Source: UBA6136 sp044237765 | GTDB lineage: Bacteria; Pseudomonadota; Gammaproteobacteria; Methylococcales; Methylococcaceae | DNA: 64,000 nucleotides | Direction: 5' to 3' | Assembly (NCBI GenBank): GCA_044237765.1 | Contig: JBIIEQ010000004.1 | Location: 10,658 to 74,657 of the forward strand | In this document: in pieces, positions 36,342 to 45,334 of the stretch | Position numbering within the stretch: position 1 is the first letter of the stretch | Layout of the letters: every line of letters starts with the position of its first letter | Notes under the pieces: generated by a model | The model's database searches: none | What the model saw: the letters and a program-made list of their open reading frames with translations, nothing else | What the model was told of the DNA's origin: nothing | Program-made: the position numbers and the translations under genes

Positions 36342-37223
36342 GTGGCTGATCAGCGTGTGGATGTTTTGTGTGTGGGGCACGCAGCCTATGATCATGTTTT
36401 TTCTGTGTCTCATCACCCTGAGCGAGATGAAAAGCTTTTTGCGGATAGCCTGATGGGCTGCGGCGGTGGACCCGCCGCCAATGCAGCCGTGACCATCAGC
36501 CGGTTGGGTTTTCGATCCGCTTTTGCGGGCTATCTTGGTCAAGACATTCATGGTCACGCGCACCATCAGGAGTTCCTGTGCGAGGGTGTGGACACTCGTT
36601 TTCTGGTCCGTGGGGAGGCGCCAACGCCAGTGTCCGTCGTGCTGGTCAAGCCGGACGGTTCGCGCTCGTTGGTTTGCTACAAAGGGGAAACCCAGGCACT
36701 TGCGGAATCGGACGTCGACTTTTCCGGTCTGCAAGCGACGGTACTGCTGTTCGACGGGCATGAGCCAGCGCTATCGCATGGCTTGCTGGGCCAGTCGGCG
36801 CCCAAGGTCCTGGATGCCGGCTCTCTTCATGCGGGAACCGAGTCTTTGATGTTCCATGTGGATTATCTGGTGGGGTCGGAAAAGTTTGCCCGGCAATGGC
36901 TGGGCGAAGATGACCCGGAGCGGGCAGTGCGGTTGCTGTCCGAGCGTTCTCCCGCCGTGGTGATTACGCTCGGTGAGCGCGGGTTGATCTGGCGAAAGGC
37001 AGGCGAGTCGGGGCGTTTGCCCGCGTACTCCGTCAGCTCGGTCGACAGTACCGGGGCCGGGGATGCCTTTCACGGGGCATTCGCCGCCGCCTTGTCGGCG
37101 GGCATGGCCTGGCAGGAGATTTTGCGGTTTGCATCCGCGGCCGGTGCTGCCTGTTGCAAGGTGCTGGGTGCTCGCCCCGGTCTTCCTAATGCGGCGGATA
37201 TCGCCCGTCTGATGAATGGATGA
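36342..37223 (+). CDS. PfkB-family carbohydrate/nucleoside kinase
   Basis: Ribokinase-like kinase of 293 residues from GTG 36342. Motif 1 region CGGGPAANAAVTISRLG and motif 2 VDSTGAGDAFHGAFAAAL with the catalytic Asp are intact. The substrate (sugar, nucleoside or other) cannot be set from sequence. It sits between bamD and mltB with no obvious sugar pathway beside it. Confidence 0.87.
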   Translation: MADQRVDVLCVGHAAYDHVFSVSHHPERDEKLFADSLMGCGGGPAANAAVTISRLGFRSAFAGYLGQDIHGHAHHQEFLCEGVDTRFLVRGEAPTPVSVVLVKPDGSRSLVCYKGETQALAESDVDFSGLQATVLLFDGHEPALSHGLLGQSAPKVLDAGSLHAGTESLMFHVDYLVGSEKFARQWLGEDDPERAVRLLSERSPAVVITLGERGLIWRKAGESGRLPAYSVSSVDSTGAGDAFHGAFAAALSAGMAWQEILRFASAAGAACCKVLGARPGLPNAADIARLMNG

Positions 37224-37364
37224 GTCGCTCCCTTGGCTGCGCATCCTGCCGTGAGTGATGATTTTCGTTTTGTTATAGTCCGCTTCGACTCTTGTAGCCC
37301 ACTCAGTGGCCTTATTCAAGCCGAAGTCTTTCCATCCCTAATCGATTCCCTGAAATTAGCCATC

Positions 37365-38474
37365 ATGAACATGCGATTGCTCTGGGTCTTTTCCGTGACC
37401 CTCCCCCTTTCCGCCTTTTTGGGTTGCTCCCAGCATGTCTCTCAGGTTGGTTCCGGTCCTGTGCCAGTGCCAGTTTCTCCGGTAAAGCCGGTGACTCGGG
37501 ACGTGGCTGGTGATGCAGGGGGCAACTACCACGCCCAGAGGTTGTCGGGTGACTTCGCTGGTTATCCCGCAGCGGAACGATTCGTCGACAAGATGGTTGC
37601 TCAACATGGCTTCTCCCGGGAATACCTTTACGGCCTACTCTCCCAGGCGCAGCGCAAGGAATGGACTATCGAGTACATGAATAAGGAGAAGCCGACGACG
37701 AAACCCAAGCCGGGCGGTTGGACGCGGTATCGGGCCAAATTTCTCGATGATCGGCACATTTCCGCAGGCGCTTCATTCTGGGCCCGGCATGCATCGGCCC
37801 TGGAAAGAGCGAGTCAGCAATATGGCGTCAGTCCTGAGCATATTCTCGGCATCATGGGCGTGGAGACCATTTATGGGGCCAATCTGGGTAATCACCGGAT
37901 CATAGACGCGCTGTCGACCCTGGCGTTCGACTACCCAAGACGGGCTGAATATTTCGAGAGCGAGCTCGAGAGCCTGCTGATCATGTCCCGCAATGAGCGG
38001 CAGGATCCTTCGCATCCCAAGGGCTCGTTTGCCGGCGCCATGGGGTTGGGCCAGTTCATGCCCAGTAGTTTCCTGAAGTACGCGGTCGACTTTAATGGGG
38101 ATGGACGCAAGGACCTCTGGGATCCGGAAGACGCCATTGGAAGCATTGCAAACTATTTCTCGGAATTTGGCTGGCGCCCAGGCGAGCCGGTGGTGAGCCC
38201 GGCCGAGGTTCAGGGTAATCAGGTCGATGGGCTTACGGCTGGCTTCGATACGAAGTACTCGTTGCCGACCCTGGCCAGCTATGGCGTGCGCCCGACCCTG
38301 AACTTCCCCGCCGATGAAGTGAGTCTGCTGAAGCTGAGTGTCACAAATGGCGATAACTACTATTTAGGATATCCCAACTTCTACGTGATTACTCGCTACA
38401 ACCACAGCACCTATTACGCCATGGCCGTGCACCAGCTCGGACAGGCGATCAAGCAGCGCTACCAGGGGCGGTAG
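37365..38474 (+). CDS. mltB: Membrane-bound lytic murein transglycosylase B
   Basis: Outer-membrane lipoprotein that cuts peptidoglycan with 1,6-anhydroMurNAc formation. It has 369 residues from ATG 37365. The lipobox is FLGC near residue 20. The catalytic Glu is in ILGIMGVETIYGANLG; GAMGLGQFMPSSF and DFNGDGRKDLWDPEDAIGSIANYF are family signatures. It converges with sixA. Confidence 0.95.
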   Translation: MNMRLLWVFSVTLPLSAFLGCSQHVSQVGSGPVPVPVSPVKPVTRDVAGDAGGNYHAQRLSGDFAGYPAAERFVDKMVAQHGFSREYLYGLLSQAQRKEWTIEYMNKEKPTTKPKPGGWTRYRAKFLDDRHISAGASFWARHASALERASQQYGVSPEHILGIMGVETIYGANLGNHRIIDALSTLAFDYPRRAEYFESELESLLIMSRNERQDPSHPKGSFAGAMGLGQFMPSSFLKYAVDFNGDGRKDLWDPEDAIGSIANYFSEFGWRPGEPVVSPAEVQGNQVDGLTAGFDTKYSLPTLASYGVRPTLNFPADEVSLLKLSVTNGDNYYLGYPNFYVITRYNHSTYYAMAVHQLGQAIKQRYQGR

Positions 38475-38492
38475 GTACCAACACAGCGTGGG

Positions 38493-38996
38493 TCAGGATA
38501 TTTTGTTGTGGCGTTTTGGGTAGTCGAAAAACGCCAGGCGGCCTGAGCCTTCCATGATGAGTGACCAGTCGTCCAGGGCAAATTCCAGGGACGCTACCCC
38601 GCAGGTGGGCAGGTGGGTAATGTTTTCGCCGGCCAGGCGGTTGATGAGGTGGGTCAGGTCGGGGTTGTGACCTATCAGAAACACTCTCTGCCAGTTCTGA
38701 TTGAGACCATGAATAACGTCCATCAGGCCGGCTTGCCCGTGTTCGTAGACTTCCGTTCGAACCAGGATACGGCTGGGATCGTAGCCTAACGCGTTGGCAA
38801 TCAGTATTGCCGTCATCCGGGCCCGGACCGCGGGGCTACACACGATGCAATCCGGCATCAGGCTCTGCTGTTTCAGGCGCTCGCCCGTCAGCGGCGCATC
38901 GCGTTCACCCCGATGATTGAGTGGACGTTCCAGGTCGGATTGATCTAGATCCAGCCAGCTCGATTTTGCGTGGCGTATGACAATAAGATGTTTGAT
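38493..38996 (-). CDS. sixA: Phosphohistidine phosphatase SixA-like, apparent AUC start
   Basis: Histidine phosphatase of about 167 residues. The RHG motif is VIRHAKSSWLD at the N-terminus; later come RPLNHRG, CSPAVRARMTA and LIGHNPDL with the second catalytic His. The frame needed for the N-terminal RHA motif has no ATG, GTG or TTG: after an in-frame TAG it reads CGG AGG CTC AAC ATC AAA CAT. GGAGG sits 6 bp before the ATC, exactly where homologues begin MKHL. An ATG at 38858 would delete the catalytic RHA. An AUC start, or an ATG-to-ATC change, is inferred. Role: dephosphorylates phosphohistidine on signalling or PTS proteins. Confidence 0.8.
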   Translation of the reverse strand: MKHLIVIRHAKSSWLDLDQSDLERPLNHRGERDAPLTGERLKQQSLMPDCIVCSPAVRARMTAILIANALGYDPSRILVRTEVYEHGQAGLMDVIHGLNQNWQRVFLIGHNPDLTHLINRLAGENITHLPTCGVASLEFALDDWSLIMEGSGRLAFFDYPKRHNKIS

Positions 38997-39236
38997 GTTG
39001 AGCCTCCGCTAATCTTGCCTTGAGGTCTGGTTTTGGGGTGCCCGTGGCTGTTGGAATTTTGCATTCTTTAGCCGTTCCTGCCGCGCTATACTAACCCGAT
39101 ATTTTTCCGGTTCGATACTGCTCACCCCGCCGTCCTCTGGCTGACCAGTCGGGTGACGCGGTGGACAGATTAGTCGAAACAAGTCAGTGGGCGCCCCTTC
39201 CGGGCCGCACACCCACCTCAAGGGGGATGACACGTA

Positions 39237-40820
39237 GTGAGAGCCACACGTCTATATGCACTGCTTTTGATCGGCCTGCTTGCGTCTGAGGTGAGCGTGG
39301 CCTCTCCCGGCAAGGTGGCTCCCCCCCCGGCCCCTGAGCCACCCGCCCCGCAAGCCGAGCCTGCAATCCCTCCGGCACACAAGCCATTCGACTTTGCAGA
39401 TTTAGAGGCCAAGGCCAAGGATCTTGTGGGTCGTTCCTATGTGCGGGACGACGGTGACCTGCCGGAATTCCTGTCGAAGCTCAATTACGACCAGTATCGG
39501 GATATTCGCTACAAGACGGAAAAGGCTTTCTGGCGTGATGAGGGACTGCCTTTTCATGTTCAGGCATTTCATCGCGGATTCATTTTCAAGGATCGCGTGA
39601 CCATCAATGTGCTTGATCACGGTTCAAACACGCGCATCGCCTATTCGCCCGACCTGTTTGATTATGGGAAGAACCAGTTCCCGAATCCGCTGCCGGAAGA
39701 CCTCGGTTTTGCCGGCTTGCGCTTTCATTACCCGCTCAAGCGTGACGAGACTTTTGATGAGATCGCCGTCTTTCTGGGTGCCAGCTATTTCAGGGCGGTA
39801 GGCTTGGGGCAATCCTACGGTCTGTCGGCTCGCGGTCTTGCCGTCGATACGGGTTTGCCGAAAGCCGAGGAGTTTCCGATTTTTCGTGAATTCTGGATTG
39901 AGAAGCCGGACAAGGAGGCCAGTTCCCTGACTGTCTATGCCCTGATGGACAGTGAAAGCGTGGTGGGCGCCTATCGTTTTGTCGTTCGTCCCGGTCTGGG
40001 TCTGGCCATGGACGTTTACAGTCATCTGTATTTTCGCAAGTCAGTAGACAGGTTGGGTATCGCGCCGCTGACCAGCATGTTCATGCACGGCGAGAACACG
40101 GATCGATTCATGGACGATTTCAGGCCGGAAGTTCATGATTCAGATGGCTTGCTGATCGGCAAGAGCACCGGGGAATGGCTATGGCGACCCCTCAACAACC
40201 CGCGTCAGCTTCGTATCAGTGTCTTCAAAGACAACAAGCCATCGGGTTTCGGTCTGATGTCCAGAGATCGCAATTTTGATCACTATCAGGATCTGGAAGC
40301 GGCCTATCATCGCCGCCCGAGTGCCTGGGTGGAGCCGATGGGTGATTGGGGTGCGGGTGGCGTTTATCTGATCGAAATCCCCAGCGATGCCGAGAAATAC
40401 GACAACATCGTGGCCTTCTGGGTGCCTGATGAGCCTGTGACAGAAGGTAAGGAAATGCGCTACGACTATCGCCTGCATTTCGTTACCGACGAATTTACCG
40501 CCCCAAGCGGTGGCAAGGTGGTGTCCACCCGGGTGGGTGCGGCCGAGGAGGCGCGTAATAACAAGCGCAAGTTTGTCGTCGACTTTACCAGCCCGATGCT
40601 CAAGCTGATGAGTCCCATGGCCAATGTGACCGCTGAAGTCAGTGCAGTCGGCAAGGTCAGTAACGTCGTGGTGCATAAAAACGAGGAGGAGGGCACCTGG
40701 AGGCTGAGCTTTGATCTGGAGCCTGAAAAAGGCAAAGGTCCGACCGAACTGCGAGCGATTCTGCGATCCGGTCGCGACATCCTGACTGAATCCTGGGTTT
40801 ATCAGTGGAACGCGCCATGA
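39237..40820 (+). CDS. opgG: Periplasmic glucan biosynthesis protein OpgG
   Basis: Needed for osmoregulated periplasmic glucan synthesis. It has 527 residues from GTG 39237. A Sec signal peptide (LYALLLIGLLASEVSVAS) is followed by a Pro-rich linker (PPPAPEPPAPQAEP), then the MdoG fold: FDFADLEAKAKDLV, LNYDQYRDIRY, FHRGFIFKDRV, GWLWRPL-like and WVEPMGDWGAGGVYLIEIP. A TATACT at 39087-39092 may be part of its promoter, but no good -35 is seen. Next genes: a small unknown and opgH. Confidence 0.94.
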   Translation: MRATRLYALLLIGLLASEVSVASPGKVAPPPAPEPPAPQAEPAIPPAHKPFDFADLEAKAKDLVGRSYVRDDGDLPEFLSKLNYDQYRDIRYKTEKAFWRDEGLPFHVQAFHRGFIFKDRVTINVLDHGSNTRIAYSPDLFDYGKNQFPNPLPEDLGFAGLRFHYPLKRDETFDEIAVFLGASYFRAVGLGQSYGLSARGLAVDTGLPKAEEFPIFREFWIEKPDKEASSLTVYALMDSESVVGAYRFVVRPGLGLAMDVYSHLYFRKSVDRLGIAPLTSMFMHGENTDRFMDDFRPEVHDSDGLLIGKSTGEWLWRPLNNPRQLRISVFKDNKPSGFGLMSRDRNFDHYQDLEAAYHRRPSAWVEPMGDWGAGGVYLIEIPSDAEKYDNIVAFWVPDEPVTEGKEMRYDYRLHFVTDEFTAPSGGKVVSTRVGAAEEARNNKRKFVVDFTSPMLKLMSPMANVTAEVSAVGKVSNVVVHKNEEEGTWRLSFDLEPEKGKGPTELRAILRSGRDILTESWVYQWNAP

Positions 40821-41302
40821 CGTTGATGGCGGAGGCCAATCCGGTGATGACAGAGCTCCCACCGTTGGGTGGAGTGCGTGAGGATGAACTTAAGGAACGC
40901 ATTGGTCATTACTGGCAAATGCTGGGATTGACCAATCAGGAGCTGATTGCCAGCCTGACCGGCGACTGCCTTTCGAGAGCCAGGCGAGTGGTGGGGAGGG
41001 CTTCGGAAGCAGAGCTGTTGCGTCGTGCCCTGGAAGAAGCCCAGCGACGGTTTGATCATGCGCTGGCTTCTGCCGTTGGCATGCCCCCCTCAAACGACCC
41101 GCATCCTCTGGCAGCGGCACGGGCAGCCCTGCTGCTGACGCCGGATTTGTCGGCCGATTGCCTGTTTGCGCATGATGATTCCACTCGAGAGCTCAAGGAC
41201 AGGCTCCTGGGATGCGTGCCCAGATCAACCCCCGAGGAGTCTCCAGTGACGATGACTCCGGTATCGTTCCGCTTCTGGCTGTTCAAATCCACGGACCACT
41301 AA
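40817..41302 (+). CDS. Uncharacterised protein between opgG and opgH
   Basis: It has about 161 residues from ATG 40817, which overlaps the opgG stop (ATGA) and so is coupled to it. It is predicted soluble and helical: DELKERIGHYWQMLGL, CLSRARRVVGRASEAELLRRALEEAQRRFDHALA. No signal peptide or membrane segment is seen. It ends 14 bp before the opgH start. I do not recognise the family; its place suggests a role in glucan synthesis, possibly as a detached cytoplasmic partner of OpgH. Confidence 0.65.
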   Translation: MTLMAEANPVMTELPPLGGVREDELKERIGHYWQMLGLTNQELIASLTGDCLSRARRVVGRASEAELLRRALEEAQRRFDHALASAVGMPPSNDPHPLAAARAALLLTPDLSADCLFAHDDSTRELKDRLLGCVPRSTPEESPVTMTPVSFRFWLFKSTDH

Positions 41303-41316
41303 CCCAGGCCTCACGC

Positions 41317-43386
41317 ATGTCCTCCCCCCATCGCTTCTTGTCAGCCGGAGTCATCACGGCCAGGCGCAGCCTGTTTCTGGTGCTGGTCGTCCTGACTGCC
41401 TTCCTTGCGCTGGCCATGATTACCAGTGCATTTCTGCAGAACGGGATTACGCCGACGGAATTGATTCTGCTGATTCTGTATACCCTGTTGATACTCTGGG
41501 TAAGCACCTCATTCTGGACGGCGACTTTGGGATTCTGGGTGTTGCTCCGGGGTGGAGATAAGTATTCGATCGGGCGGATGCCGCCCACCCGGACCGAGGC
41601 GACCGGTGAGCCGGCCCGGACCGCCCTGGTCATGCCCATCTACAACGAAGACCCCACCAGGGTTACTGCAGGGCTGCGCGCCATCTGGCAATCGCTGCAG
41701 GAAACCGGGCGTGGCGATGAATTCGAATTGCTGATTCTCAGCGATACACGTGATCCGGACTGCTGGATGCAGGAAGAGGCCAACTGGTATCGCATGTGCG
41801 TCGATTTCAACGCGCATGGCCGGATTTTCTACCGCAACCGCGAAAAGAACGTGGCACGCAAGAGCGGTAACCTGGAAGATTTCTGCCACCGCTGGGGGGC
41901 GCGCTATCGTTACATGGTGGTGTTGGATGCCGACAGCATCATGGCGGGAGAAACTCTGGTCAAAATGGTCGACATGATGGAGGCACATCCCGGTGTCGCC
42001 CTGATTCAGTCCCCCCCCTTGCCGGCTAACCACAAGTCCCTGTTCTCTCGCATCCTGCAATTCGCCAGCAATTTTTATGGCGATATTTTCATTTGGGGTA
42101 TCAACTACTGGCAGCTTTCCAGCAGCGGATACTGGGGCCATAACGCCATTATCCGTATCGAACCCTTTGTGAAGCATTGTGGCTTGCCCAAGTTGCCGGG
42201 CAGCGAGCCGTTTGGTGGCGAGATATTCAGCCACGACACAGTCGAGGCCGCTCTCCTGCGGGAGGCCGGTTGGGAGGTCTGGATTGCGCCGGAGCTGAAG
42301 GGTAGCTACGAAGAACTGCCGCCCACCTTGATTGACTACGCCAAGCGTGACCGGCGCTGGTGCCAGGGCAATCTGCAGCACCTCCGGATGGTATTTGCCA
42401 AAGGCTTCTCGGGCCTGAGTCGGCTCTATTTCCTCATGGGGATCATGTCCTATGTGTCATCCCCGCTCTGGTTGCTGTTCCTCATTTTTACCGGCTTCGA
42501 GGCTTATGTGATGAGCCAGACCATGCCGGTCTATTTCTTCGGTGACAATCTCTTTCCGGTGTGGCCAGAATCCTACACTGTTGAAATGACGACGGTATTG
42601 TTCGTCACCTTGGCCATGCTGTTCCTGCCCAAGCTGTGGAGCCTGATTCTGGGGCTGATCAACTGGCGTGGGATCAAGCGTTACGGTGGAATATTCCGTG
42701 CCTCACTAAGCGTGTTGCTGGAGAGTATCTTCTCCATGCTCACGGCACCGGTGCTCATGATTTATCAGAGCAAGTTCGTCTTTGCCATCCTCATGCGTCG
42801 CAGTGTCGGCTGGCCCCCACAGAACCGTGATGATCATCGTCTCGGCCTTTGGGAGGCCATTCAGGCTCATGGCGAGCACACAATGATCGGGGTGGTGGCT
42901 GGCTGGATAAGCTACCAATACGTACCCGGGTTCTTCCTCTGGCTGGTTCCTGTGCTCTCCGGGCTGGTTCTCTCTATCCCGCTATCCATGCTTTCGAGCA
43001 GCGCTGCCGTGGGAACAGCGGCCCGACGTCTGGGCCTGTTCCTGACGCCCGAAGAGTATCAGGAGCCACGGGTTATCCAGTTGTTGAAGGAAAACCTAGC
43101 CGTCATGGAAACCGCCGAGGCCAACCGGCTGGCAGGCATGGGTGAAGTTCGCAATGTGGCAGATCCCGGAGTCTGCGCTCTCCATCTCGCTCTCCTGCCC
43201 AATCGACCCGTCAAAAAGCGCCACCGTCACCAGCTGCGTGCGCTGGTGTATCAGTTGGTCGAAGAAGGTCCTGAGAAGCTGTCTCCGATGGATAAGCGAA
43301 GTCTCATCTCGGACCCCGAAACGCTCGTCAAACTGCATACATTGTCCTGGAGCGATGGCGAGTCAAAGGCTTCTGCGAGTGGCTGA
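41317..43386 (+). CDS. opgH: Glucan glucosyltransferase OpgH
   Basis: Inner-membrane GT2 glucosyltransferase that polymerises the periplasmic glucan backbone. It has 689 residues from ATG 41317, shorter than E. coli OpgH (about 850) because the N-terminal cytoplasmic extension is missing. Two N-terminal and several C-terminal membrane helices bracket the catalytic domain: ALVMPIYNEDPTRV, VVLDADSIMAG, GGEIFSHDTVEAALL and RDRRWCQGNL (QxxRW-type region). Confidence 0.94.
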   Translation: MSSPHRFLSAGVITARRSLFLVLVVLTAFLALAMITSAFLQNGITPTELILLILYTLLILWVSTSFWTATLGFWVLLRGGDKYSIGRMPPTRTEATGEPARTALVMPIYNEDPTRVTAGLRAIWQSLQETGRGDEFELLILSDTRDPDCWMQEEANWYRMCVDFNAHGRIFYRNREKNVARKSGNLEDFCHRWGARYRYMVVLDADSIMAGETLVKMVDMMEAHPGVALIQSPPLPANHKSLFSRILQFASNFYGDIFIWGINYWQLSSSGYWGHNAIIRIEPFVKHCGLPKLPGSEPFGGEIFSHDTVEAALLREAGWEVWIAPELKGSYEELPPTLIDYAKRDRRWCQGNLQHLRMVFAKGFSGLSRLYFLMGIMSYVSSPLWLLFLIFTGFEAYVMSQTMPVYFFGDNLFPVWPESYTVEMTTVLFVTLAMLFLPKLWSLILGLINWRGIKRYGGIFRASLSVLLESIFSMLTAPVLMIYQSKFVFAILMRRSVGWPPQNRDDHRLGLWEAIQAHGEHTMIGVVAGWISYQYVPGFFLWLVPVLSGLVLSIPLSMLSSSAAVGTAARRLGLFLTPEEYQEPRVIQLLKENLAVMETAEANRLAGMGEVRNVADPGVCALHLALLPNRPVKKRHRHQLRALVYQLVEEGPEKLSPMDKRSLISDPETLVKLHTLSWSDGESKASASG

Positions 43387-43547
43387 GGCCAAATCGTACC
43401 GCCTACAGTAGAGAGCTTACAGGTAGAAAGGCTCTTGCGATGGCAGCACCGAAACTCTGGTCCGGTTTCTGTGGTTCCTATGCGATCTAGCGGAGATCAT
43501 CTCTGAGGTCGATTTGTCATCACCTGACAAAACCAAGCGGCGGATCT

Positions 43548-44153
43548 ATGACACTCTCGCGACAGGTAGCGATGGTTCTCATGGTGGCCAGTCTGGCTGG
43601 CTGCACCGAATTCGGTGGTGGCTTCGGGGGCAGTACTGGAGGCTATGGCTATCCCGTCAATGGGGGTTATTCCCCCAACTACGGCTATCGGGGCCCGTAT
43701 CCGAACTACGGGTATCAAGGGACCTATCCGGTCTATGGGTATGGCGGGAACTACCCCACCACCATCTACCGTGAAGAAATCTATCCCCTTTACGGCTATC
43801 AGCCGGTTTACCCGAATTACGGTTACAGACCGAATTATCCCCGCTATGGATATCGAGGGAATCAACCGTTCTACGGGTACCGTGAGGGCTACCCGAACCA
43901 TCATTATCAGGAACGCTATCCCCGTTACGGCCAGCATGGGGGGAACATGGGTGGCGGCTATCGCCAACCCCAATGGCGCCCGCCCATGACGCAGACCCAG
44001 AAGGATCTCAATACGATCTATGACAACCGGAACAGGATTTCCAGGCTGCCACCCCAGCAGCAACAGCGAGTCATCCAGCGGGCGCAGGAACTCCAGGGCC
44101 AGAGATCAAGGGAGCTTGATCGTTATGGTCAGCAACGTCGGGGTCGCTGGTAA
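43548..44153 (+). CDS. Tyr/Gly/Pro-rich repeat lipoprotein
   Basis: It has 201 residues. A lipoprotein signal peptide (MVLMVASLAGC) ends in the lipobox SLAGC near residue 19. Residues about 30-135 are a low-complexity repeat of about 10-12 residues centred on YPxYGYR, with at least eight copies. A polar, Gln/Arg-rich C-terminus (QQQQRVIQRAQELQGQRSRE) follows. No enzyme motif. It is probably an envelope or surface structural lipoprotein; I do not recognise a family. Confidence 0.75.
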   Translation: MTLSRQVAMVLMVASLAGCTEFGGGFGGSTGGYGYPVNGGYSPNYGYRGPYPNYGYQGTYPVYGYGGNYPTTIYREEIYPLYGYQPVYPNYGYRPNYPRYGYRGNQPFYGYREGYPNHHYQERYPRYGQHGGNMGGGYRQPQWRPPMTQTQKDLNTIYDNRNRISRLPPQQQQRVIQRAQELQGQRSRELDRYGQQRRGRW

Positions 44154-44249
44154 ACAGAGCTGTTGGCTATTCCGGCACCGGACTATCGAATCCAAGGGTG
44201 CTGGAGTCGCGACGTGCTATGCCAAGGTCATGGGTGCACGCCCGAGCGT

Positions 44250-44516
44250 TCAGCCTGGCTTTGCTTTTGCCAGGCAAAGTGCCCGTTTGTCTGAATCCCG
44301 GATAAAACCGCAATGGGATTGGCCGCCACCTGCTTCCGCCCTGCATTGCGACTGGAGATCCGATTCCCGAATGAATCCACATTGCGACGGGTCGCTGCCG
44401 GCGGTTCCTTGGCAATACGCTCGTAGGTCTGGATCACGAATGAAGCCGCATTGGGTGACATCCCCGGCTGCGGCGGGAAGGGCGATAAAGAGCAGCGCCA
44501 GTATTTTGTAGGGCAT
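44250..44516 (-). CDS. Small secreted protein with three Cys repeats
   Basis: It has about 88 residues from ATG 44516. A Sec signal peptide (ILALLFIALPAAAG) is followed by three tandem repeats of about 22 residues: QCGFIRDPDLRAYC, QCGFIRESDLQSQC, HCGFIRDSDKRALC. Each repeat has two Cys 13 residues apart, so one disulphide per repeat is likely in the periplasm. Function unknown. It is divergent from the DUF465 gene. Confidence 0.7.
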   Translation of the reverse strand: MPYKILALLFIALPAAAGDVTQCGFIRDPDLRAYCQGTAGSDPSQCGFIRESDLQSQCRAEAGGGQSHCGFIRDSDKRALCLAKAKPG

Positions 44517-44612
44517 GTCTGGTAGATTTGCGTTTCTGTCTTCGGTCAACCGTGGTCACAGAAGGCCCGCAGAAAGTCTTAATCAATTCATTTTCCGTTG
44601 GAGATTGTTCGC

Positions 44613-44855
44613 ATGCTAGGAGAGAAACACGACTTGGTTCATGAACTTCCTGAGTTTAAGGACCGCATTCATGAGCTTAAAACATCAAACCGTCACTTTG
44701 CGAAGCTCTTTGACGAATATGATGAAATCGATCATCAGGTTCGCCGCTGCGAAACCGAGGTTGAGGTTCATTCGCACGACTTTGTTGAGGGCTTGAAGAA
44801 GCAGCGACTCGCCCTGAAAGATGAGCTGTTTCAGATGCTACGCGAAGGTCAGTAG
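44613..44855 (+). CDS. YdcH-like (DUF465) small protein
   Basis: It has 80 residues from ATG 44613, which follows TTGGAGATTG. It matches the YdcH/DUF465 family: LPEFKDRIHELKTSNRHFAKLFDEYDEIDHQVRR, then LKKQRLALKDELFQML. A short coiled-coil protein of unknown function. It is the last core gene before the tRNA-Ser island. Confidence 0.88.
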   Translation: MLGEKHDLVHELPEFKDRIHELKTSNRHFAKLFDEYDEIDHQVRRCETEVEVHSHDFVEGLKKQRLALKDELFQMLREGQ

Positions 44856-44981
44856 GTTGTTTTGAGGTTGGTGCTGATGCCCAAGGCGCTTCACCTTGTG
44901 TCATCCAAATACAGAAGCTGGGGCGGGTAGGATGGGAGCAAGATAAAGAGTGCCCCAACTACTTGATCTAATCTGAGAGCA

Positions 44982-44995
44982 TGGCGGAGAGGGAG
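44982..44995. other. Left attachment site (att) of island 1
   Basis: TGGCGGAGAGGGAG is identical to the tRNA-Ser 3' end at 55690-55703. Beyond 14 bp the similarity is patchy (CGAA and a few more bases). Confidence 0.7.
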
Positions 44996-45052
44996 TCTAT
45001 CGAATCATCCTCTGTAAGCCGCATTATGTAAGGATTTAGTGCAATCTAGATT

Positions 45053-45078
45053 TGGAGTTGCCCCCAATGTTGCCCCCA
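45053..45078. repeat. 26-bp direct repeat, left copy (double GTTGCCCCCA)
   Basis: Identical to 55551-55576. It contains GTTGCCCCCA twice, 2 bp apart. It lies 57 bp inside the left att site, a place suited to integrase or excisionase arm binding. Confidence 0.75.
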
Positions 45079-45271
45079 CTCTGTGTGCGCTGCCCACAAA
45101 AAACCCCGACGCATGGCCTCCCGCTCATAAAGGTCGGGCCGGTCGCGTTTCAGTCGGCGCTTGGTGTAGTCGGTTGTTCCTCCCTTCGGTTTAATGTTTG
45201 CATTACAAACATTTCCAGAAGGACGCCCAACTGTCCCTAACTCCCCCCGATTTCCCTCCAGCGCCCTGACA

Positions 45272-45294
45272 CAAAAAACCCGCCTTTCAGCGGG
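45272..45294 (-). terminator. Terminator of the island-1 operon
   Basis: On the minus strand, CCCGC-TGAAAG-GCGGG is followed by TTTTTTGT. It lies about 40 bp after the last small ORF and probably stops transcription before the att site. Confidence 0.8.
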
Positions 45295-45334
45295 TCCAGG
45301 CGACTTATCCGAATGAAACTCCGTCGCGCCAAAG

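Larger units (their letters stand above)
44856..45334. other. Left end of island 1, no gene
   Basis: This 479-bp stretch holds the left attachment remnant (44982-44995), one copy of the 26-bp end repeat (45053-45078), an inverted repeat AATGTTTG-CATTA-CAAACATT (45193-45213) and the operon terminator (45272-45294). I see no coding sequence with support. Confidence 0.6.

Noticed and set aside
39087..39092. TATACT as the opgG promoter
   Set aside because: No acceptable -35 at 16-18 bp; kept only as a remark.
43640..43930. Regular short repeats that could be a CRISPR array
   Set aside because: The repeats are in frame inside a lipoprotein gene, differ from copy to copy and have no fixed-length spacers. 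No cas genes are in the window.
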